Shown one piece after another: positions 14,427-17,723 of a DNA stretch of 17,723 nucleotides. Each line of letters starts with the position of its first letter. The first letter of the stretch is position 1. Under the pieces are notes generated by a model. It did not search any database. It saw nothing but the letters and a program-made list of their open reading frames with translations, and had not been told where the DNA came from. The DNA lies in NCBI GenBank assembly GCA_034189065.1, contig JAXHVQ010000128.1, forward strand, positions 1 through 17,723, in the 5' to 3' direction. Source of the DNA: FACHB-1406 sp034189065 (lineage in GTDB: Bacteria > Cyanobacteriota > Cyanobacteriia > Cyanobacteriales > Spirulinaceae). The translations under genes and the position numbers were made by a program.

Positions 14427-14445
14427 GGGCGGGGTTACCCCGCCC
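14427..14445 (+). repeat. GGGCGGGG/CCCCGCCC hairpin repeat
   Basis: A perfect 8-bp GC stem with a 3-nt TTA loop. It is very stable and could stop transcription, but no T-run follows. I recognise the GGGCGGGGTTACCCCGCCCC form as a dispersed cyanobacterial repeat, so its position after the glycosylase gene may be incidental. The remainder of 14446-14683 shows two GCGATCGC sites and no gene. Confidence 0.65.
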
Positions 14446-14683
14446 CTACTGACGGGGGGACACGGAGATGTTTTTATGATGTGCGTTTTGCGGATTTTAT
14501 ATGAAGCAGCAAGACAAAGCAAGGGCGTTTCGGGAAGCGCGATCGCGCTATAGTCAGTCGTAGCACTGAGAGGAAAAAGCGATCGCAACTTGCCGAAGCG
14601 CATCTCAAAGGGTTTCAGCGCGTTCTGGTTTTGCTCTAAACTGTGTAATGGTCTATTTTTTAATGAGAGAGAGATTCGCAGAA

Positions 14684-14875
14684 ATGGAAATTGGGCAAAA
14701 AGTCAAAGTGTATCGTCTCAGAGATCGCGTCGCTAAAGGGGTAGCGGGCAAACTGGGAAAAACAGGAACCATCAAAGAATTCAAAATGACCGATGGAAGC
14801 GGTGTCGGGGCAATTGTCGAATTTGAGGACAAAAGCGCAACTTGGTTTTTTGAAGACGAACTCAAACCCGCATAA
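14684..14875 (+). CDS. petP: PetP-like small cytochrome b6f subunit (DUF2862)
   Basis: A 63-residue protein, MEIGQKVKVYRLRDRV at the start and TDGSGVGAIVEFEDKSATWFFEDEL at the end. The SH3-like pattern and the TWFFEDEL ending match PetP (Ssr2998-type, DUF2862), a small cyanobacterial protein attached to the cytoplasmic side of the cytochrome b6f complex and affecting electron flow. I chose the ATG at 14684 because family similarity begins there. ATGs at 14648 and 14663 would add 12 or 7 residues; a GAGAGAGA stretch about 10-16 nt upstream of 14684 may serve as the ribosome binding site. No transmembrane helix, as expected. It leads a block with the Get3d-like and chlG genes. Confidence 0.75.
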   Translation: MEIGQKVKVYRLRDRVAKGVAGKLGKTGTIKEFKMTDGSGVGAIVEFEDKSATWFFEDELKPA

Positions 14876-14981
14876 CATTTATTTTACGCTCAATGGGCAG
14901 GGAAGATGCGCCCTTGTTGGGGTTGGAAAACTTCAACGGCGCGCTAAACCTGCCCTTAACCTTCACTTTTAACTTACAGAT

Positions 14982-16079
14982 ATGGCTCGAGTCATTACGT
15001 TTTTAGGAAAAGGCGGTGTCGGTCGTACGACGATCGCGATCGCGGCGGCTAAACAACTCTCCCAACAAGGATCGCGCGTGCTTCTGGCTAGCAGCGATAC
15101 CTCTCCGGCATTTGGCATTTTGTTAGGCGCGACGGTGGGAAGCGAACCCCAATCGATTGGGGCAAATCTTTCGGCGGTACAGCTATTTTCAACGGTTCTG
15201 TTGGAAAAAGTTTGGGAAGAAGTCAAACAGGTGGAGGCGAGGTATTTGCGATCGCCGATTCTCAAAAATGTTTACGGACAGGAGTTGAGTTTGGTACCGG
15301 GAATGGATGGCGCGTTGAATCTCTACGCCATTCGCGAATACGACACCTCCGGACAGTACGATGTCATTGTCTACGATGGAGCCGGAGATTCGTCGATGCT
15401 GCACGCTTTTGGCGTTCCCGAAAGCGCTAGTTGGTATATCCGCCGCTTTCGTCAGGTGTTTATCGAGTCGGATCTCGGTCAGACGATTTCGCCCTTTGTC
15501 CAGCCGGTGACCGCAGCCGTTCTCAATACGTCTTGGTCTTTTAACGATTTAACCGAAGAACCCACGCGCGAAGCCACTTCGGTGCTAAAAGAAGGGAAAG
15601 ACGCGGTTTCCGACCCCAACCGCGTTGCAGCCTATGTCGTCACCACCCCCGATGCCGCCGCGATCGCAACCGCGAAATACCTTTGGGGAAGCGCCCAGCA
15701 AACCGATTTGACTGTTGCCGGTGTCCTTTGGAACCGGGCAGAGATCGACCCTGCTGCCGCCGCTGAATTCGCCCCCCTCGCCGTTAGCGCCCTACCCGAA
15801 TGCGCGGGCGAAGACTGGCAGCCTCTCATCGATGCCTTGCCCAATCTGCGCGCGACAGCCAATGTGCCTCAGCCCATAAGCATAGATGTTGCCGCACGTC
15901 AAGCTAAAGTTTTTCTCCCCAGTTTTGACAAAAAACAGGTCAAACTGACTCAATACGGTCCAGAAGTGACCGTCGAAGCAGGCGATCGGCGGCGAAATAT
16001 TGACCTTCCTCCCCAACTGAGAGGTCAAGCGGTGAAAGGGGCAAAATTTCAAGATGGGTATTTAATTATTTCGTTTTAA
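14982..16079 (+). CDS. Get3d-like ArsA/GET3-family ATPase with alpha-crystallin-like tail
   Basis: A 365-residue soluble ATPase of the ArsA/Get3 family. The P-loop is GKGGVGRTT (residues 9-17): the deviant signature Lys10 is kept, but the usual Walker A lysine is Arg15. The following switch-like segments are SSDTSP (about 39-44) and YDGAGDSS. The CxxC zinc motif of eukaryotic Get3 is absent; the protein has a single Cys, in ALPECAGED. The last 72 residues (about 294-365), including VKLTQYGPEVTVEAGDRRRN and GAKFQDGYLIISF, look like the beta-rich alpha-crystallin-type domain that defines Get3d in cyanobacteria and chloroplasts. A role in handling hydrophobic or thylakoid proteins is inferred. 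It sits 70 nt upstream of chlG. Arsenite pumping is unlikely, since no ArsB is nearby. Confidence 0.82.
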   Translation: MARVITFLGKGGVGRTTIAIAAAKQLSQQGSRVLLASSDTSPAFGILLGATVGSEPQSIGANLSAVQLFSTVLLEKVWEEVKQVEARYLRSPILKNVYGQELSLVPGMDGALNLYAIREYDTSGQYDVIVYDGAGDSSMLHAFGVPESASWYIRRFRQVFIESDLGQTISPFVQPVTAAVLNTSWSFNDLTEEPTREATSVLKEGKDAVSDPNRVAAYVVTTPDAAAIATAKYLWGSAQQTDLTVAGVLWNRAEIDPAAAAEFAPLAVSALPECAGEDWQPLIDALPNLRATANVPQPISIDVAARQAKVFLPSFDKKQVKLTQYGPEVTVEAGDRRRNIDLPPQLRGQAVKGAKFQDGYLIISF

Positions 16080-16080
16080 T

Positions 16081-16133
16081 CAGCTTTCAGCCGTCAGCTT
16101 TCAGCTAAGAATCAATGACTAATGACTAATGAC
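16081..16133. repeat. TCAGC-rich repeat copy 2 plus AATGACT heptamers
   Basis: The first half (16081-16106) repeats the CAGCTTTCAGCCGTCAGC sequence seen at 729-755. It is followed by AATGACT twice and a partial third copy (16114-16133), a heptamer tandem repeat. The tract fills most of the 70-nt gap between the get3d-like gene and chlG, so any chlG promoter or ribosome binding site lies within or beside it; I see no strong Shine-Dalgarno. Confidence 0.75.
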
Positions 16134-16149
16134 AAAGGACAAATAACCC

Positions 16150-17103
16150 ATGACAGATAGTAGTAAAACACGCCAACTCCTTGGCATGAAAGGGGCGGCT
16201 TCTGGCGAAACGAATATTTGGAAAATCCGGCTACAACTGATGAAGCCCATTACTTGGATTCCCTTAATTTGGGGCGTAGTGTGCGGTGCAGCTTCTGCGG
16301 GCAGCTACAGTTGGACGTTGGAAGATATTTTAAAAGCGGCAACTTGTATGTTGCTTTCTGGTCCGTTGATGGCAGGTTATACGCAAACACTCAACGATTT
16401 CTACGATCGCGAGATCGACGCGATTAACGAACCTTATCGTCCCATTCCCTCGGGGGCAATTTCTGTTCCCCAAGTGGTGACTCAAATCCTCGTATTATTA
16501 TTCGCGGGTTTGGGTATTTCCTATGGATTAGATAGATGGGCGAGTCATAGCTTTCCCGTAATGTTATGTTTGACATTAGGAGGAGCTTTTTTAGCTTATA
16601 TTTACTCCGCACCGCCGCTCAAACTCAAGCAAAACGGTTGGCTGGGAAATTATGCTCTGGGTGCGAGTTATATTGCGCTGCCGTGGTGGGCGGGTCATGC
16701 TTTATTTGGGGAGTTGAACTGGACGATTGTCATTTTGACGCTGTTTTACAGTTTAGCGGGGTTGGGAATTGCCATTGTCAATGATTTTAAGAGTGTAGAA
16801 GGCGATCGGCAATTGGGGTTAAAATCATTGCCCGTAATGTTTGGCGTAACGACGGCAGCTTGGATTTGCGTCCTCGCGATCGATCTATTTCAGGCTGGCG
16901 TGGGGGCTTATTTGATCGGTATTCATCAAAATTTGTATGGCAGTCTTTTGCTGTTGCTAATTATCCCTCAGATTGTGTTTCAAGATATGTATTTTCTGCG
17001 CGATCCCCTCAAAAACGATGTTAAATATCAAGCCAGCGCTCAACCCTTTTTGGTTTTGGGAATGTTGGTTGCGGGGTTAGCTTTAGGTCATGCGGGCGTT
17101 TGA
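16150..17103 (+). CDS. chlG: chlorophyll synthase (ChlG)
   Basis: ChlG attaches a phytyl or geranylgeranyl chain to chlorophyllide a, the last step of chlorophyll a synthesis, in the thylakoid or plasma membrane. The 317-residue protein is a UbiA-type polyprenyltransferase with about eight or nine transmembrane helices. The first prenyl-diphosphate/Mg motif is NDFYDREIDAINEPYRPIP, starting at Asn82, and the second is NDFKSVEGDRQLGLKSLPV, starting at Asn211. The soluble N-terminus ends at about residue 27 before LQLMKPITWIPLIWG. Length is close to the usual 320-330. The EPYRPIPSGAIS motif distinguishes ChlG/BchG from other UbiA members. It follows the get3d-like gene, and an operon is plausible. 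Confidence 0.97.
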   Translation: MTDSSKTRQLLGMKGAASGETNIWKIRLQLMKPITWIPLIWGVVCGAASAGSYSWTLEDILKAATCMLLSGPLMAGYTQTLNDFYDREIDAINEPYRPIPSGAISVPQVVTQILVLLFAGLGISYGLDRWASHSFPVMLCLTLGGAFLAYIYSAPPLKLKQNGWLGNYALGASYIALPWWAGHALFGELNWTIVILTLFYSLAGLGIAIVNDFKSVEGDRQLGLKSLPVMFGVTTAAWICVLAIDLFQAGVGAYLIGIHQNLYGSLLLLLIIPQIVFQDMYFLRDPLKNDVKYQASAQPFLVLGMLVAGLALGHAGV

Positions 17104-17143
17104 TTGGCGCAATTGTGAATGAGTTGGAGGGTTACTCTAATAA

Positions 17144-17280
17144 GGCAGAAGGCAGAGGGCAGAAGGCAGAAGGCAGAAGGCAGAAGGCAGAGGGCAGAAG
17201 GCAGAAGGCAGAAGGCAGAGGGCAGAAGGCAGAAGGCAGAAGGCAGAGGGCAGAAGGCAGAAGGCAGAAGGCAGAGGGCA
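17144..17280. repeat. GGCAGAA/GGCAGAG heptamer array
   Basis: Nineteen full heptamers plus GGCA, starting 40 nt after the chlG stop. Writing A for GGCAGAA and G for GGCAGAG, the order is A G A, then AAAG four times (17165-17276). The array thus has a 28-bp higher-order unit on top of the 7-bp unit. Heptamer arrays are known from cyanobacteria as STRR sequences. Reading frames through it encode only repetitive Glu/Gly/Arg/Gln peptides and are not genes. Confidence 0.95.
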
Positions 17281-17400
17281 CCAAGTAAATTCCGCTCTTT
17301 AAATGCGCAACAGCTTAAAACCTAAAACCTAATATAAAATCTGGTTGGACACCATTGGTAAAAGTCGCTGTACTCCCTAGTCCTGTAGGAGTGCATCAAT

Positions 17401-17412
17401 GCTCAATTGAGC
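17401..17412. repeat. 12-bp perfect palindrome GCTCAATTGAGC
   Basis: Perfectly self-complementary. About 20 nt downstream is GCGCAATTGCTCAAAC (17432-17447), which repeats the CAATTG core and TTGCTC-like flank. It could be a protein site, but no adjacent gene supports this. Confidence 0.6.
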
Positions 17413-17605
17413 GGGTTTGATATAACAGGTCGATGGCGCAATTGCTCAAACGCAACGAGTAAAACTTTTCTCAACATTCGGTGCCGTCCGATAGGAAATC
17501 TCGGAGTGCCAAGGGTCTCCAAACCTTTTTGTCATGGTTTTGGCTTCTATTTCACATGAGGCATAGCTTCTATGAAATCTCGACGGTAAATGGGACAGAG
17601 TCTTC

Positions 17606-17692
17606 ATCCCATCACCCCATCACCCCATCTCCCCCTCTCCCCCTCTCCCCGTCACCCCATCTCCCCCTCACCCCCTCACCCCCTCACCCCAT
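17606..17692. repeat. CATCACCCC/CTCCCC tandem repeat
   Basis: Imperfect tandem copies of ATCACCCC, ATCTCCCC, CTCTCCCC and CTCACCCC units, mostly with an 8-nt period. It is the same family as the tract at 4552-4601. A frame through it reads as Pro/Ser/His repeats and is not a gene. Confidence 0.85.
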
Positions 17693-17723
17693 CTCGAAAC
17701 AAATCTAAAATTTTCAAATTAAT

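Larger units (their letters stand above)
17281..17723. other. intergenic end region without a gene
   Basis: No convincing gene. A hairpin-capable sequence at about 17372-17392 (ACTCC-CTA with TAG-GAGT, one bulged C) and the perfect palindrome GCTCAATTGAGC (17401-17412) lie in its middle. The end is a C-rich tract. A terminal partial gene may follow outside the window. Confidence 0.5.

Noticed and set aside
17100..17325. Short frames through the GGCAGAA array after chlG
   Set aside because: Purely repeat-encoded peptides in several frames with no start context.

Overview
This window is chromosomal DNA from a cyanobacterium. Three things point there. HIP1-type octamers (GCGATCGC) occur throughout, both in genes and between them. 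The gene content is typical of oxygenic phototrophs: chlorophyll synthase (ChlG), a PetP-like cytochrome b6f subunit, the circadian output regulator RpaA, and a Get3d-type ATPase. The intergenic DNA is full of short tandem and dispersed repeats of the sort common in filamentous cyanobacteria. I cannot assign a genus.

Layout. 1-884: a broken IS630-like transposase remnant, a 47-residue membrane protein and a gene-poor stretch. 885-4345 (minus strand): an acyl-CoA dehydrogenase-like protein, then rpaA and cobB, which are only 7 nt apart and so probably co-transcribed. 4346-6478: a two-domain histidine phosphatase gene on the plus strand, with an unusually strong Shine-Dalgarno and a TTG start. 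It is flanked by two inverted copies of a small repeat element and by microsatellite-like tracts. 6479-8425 (minus): cobQ, preceded by a small conserved cyanobacterial protein. 8627-9550 (plus): an RNase D-like exonuclease. 9551-10016: a complex leader/intergenic region with hairpins, a tandem palindromic repeat and a motif resembling part of a c-di-GMP-I riboswitch. 10017-13649: metH. 13781-14386: an AlkA-type DNA glycosylase. 14684-17103: a photosynthesis-linked block of petP-like, get3d-like and chlG genes. 17104-17723: repeats, no gene.

How the genes fit together. Two amidases of corrin-ring maturation (CobB, CobQ) and a cobalamin-dependent methionine synthase (MetH) lie within about 13 kb. 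The histidine phosphatase between them belongs to the superfamily that includes the alpha-ribazole phosphatase CobC, so a link to B12 assembly is possible but unproven. The rpaA-cobB pairing would place a B12 step under the promoter of the clock output regulator. The petP/get3d/chlG block serves thylakoid electron transport, membrane-protein biogenesis and chlorophyll synthesis.

I did not find a convincing new multi-gene system. The points most worth a second look are an in-frame palindromic insertion within metH, the possible structured RNA upstream of metH, the paired inverted repeat elements around the phosphatase gene, the Walker A Lys-to-Arg change in the Get3d-like ATPase, and the rpaA-cobB coupling.
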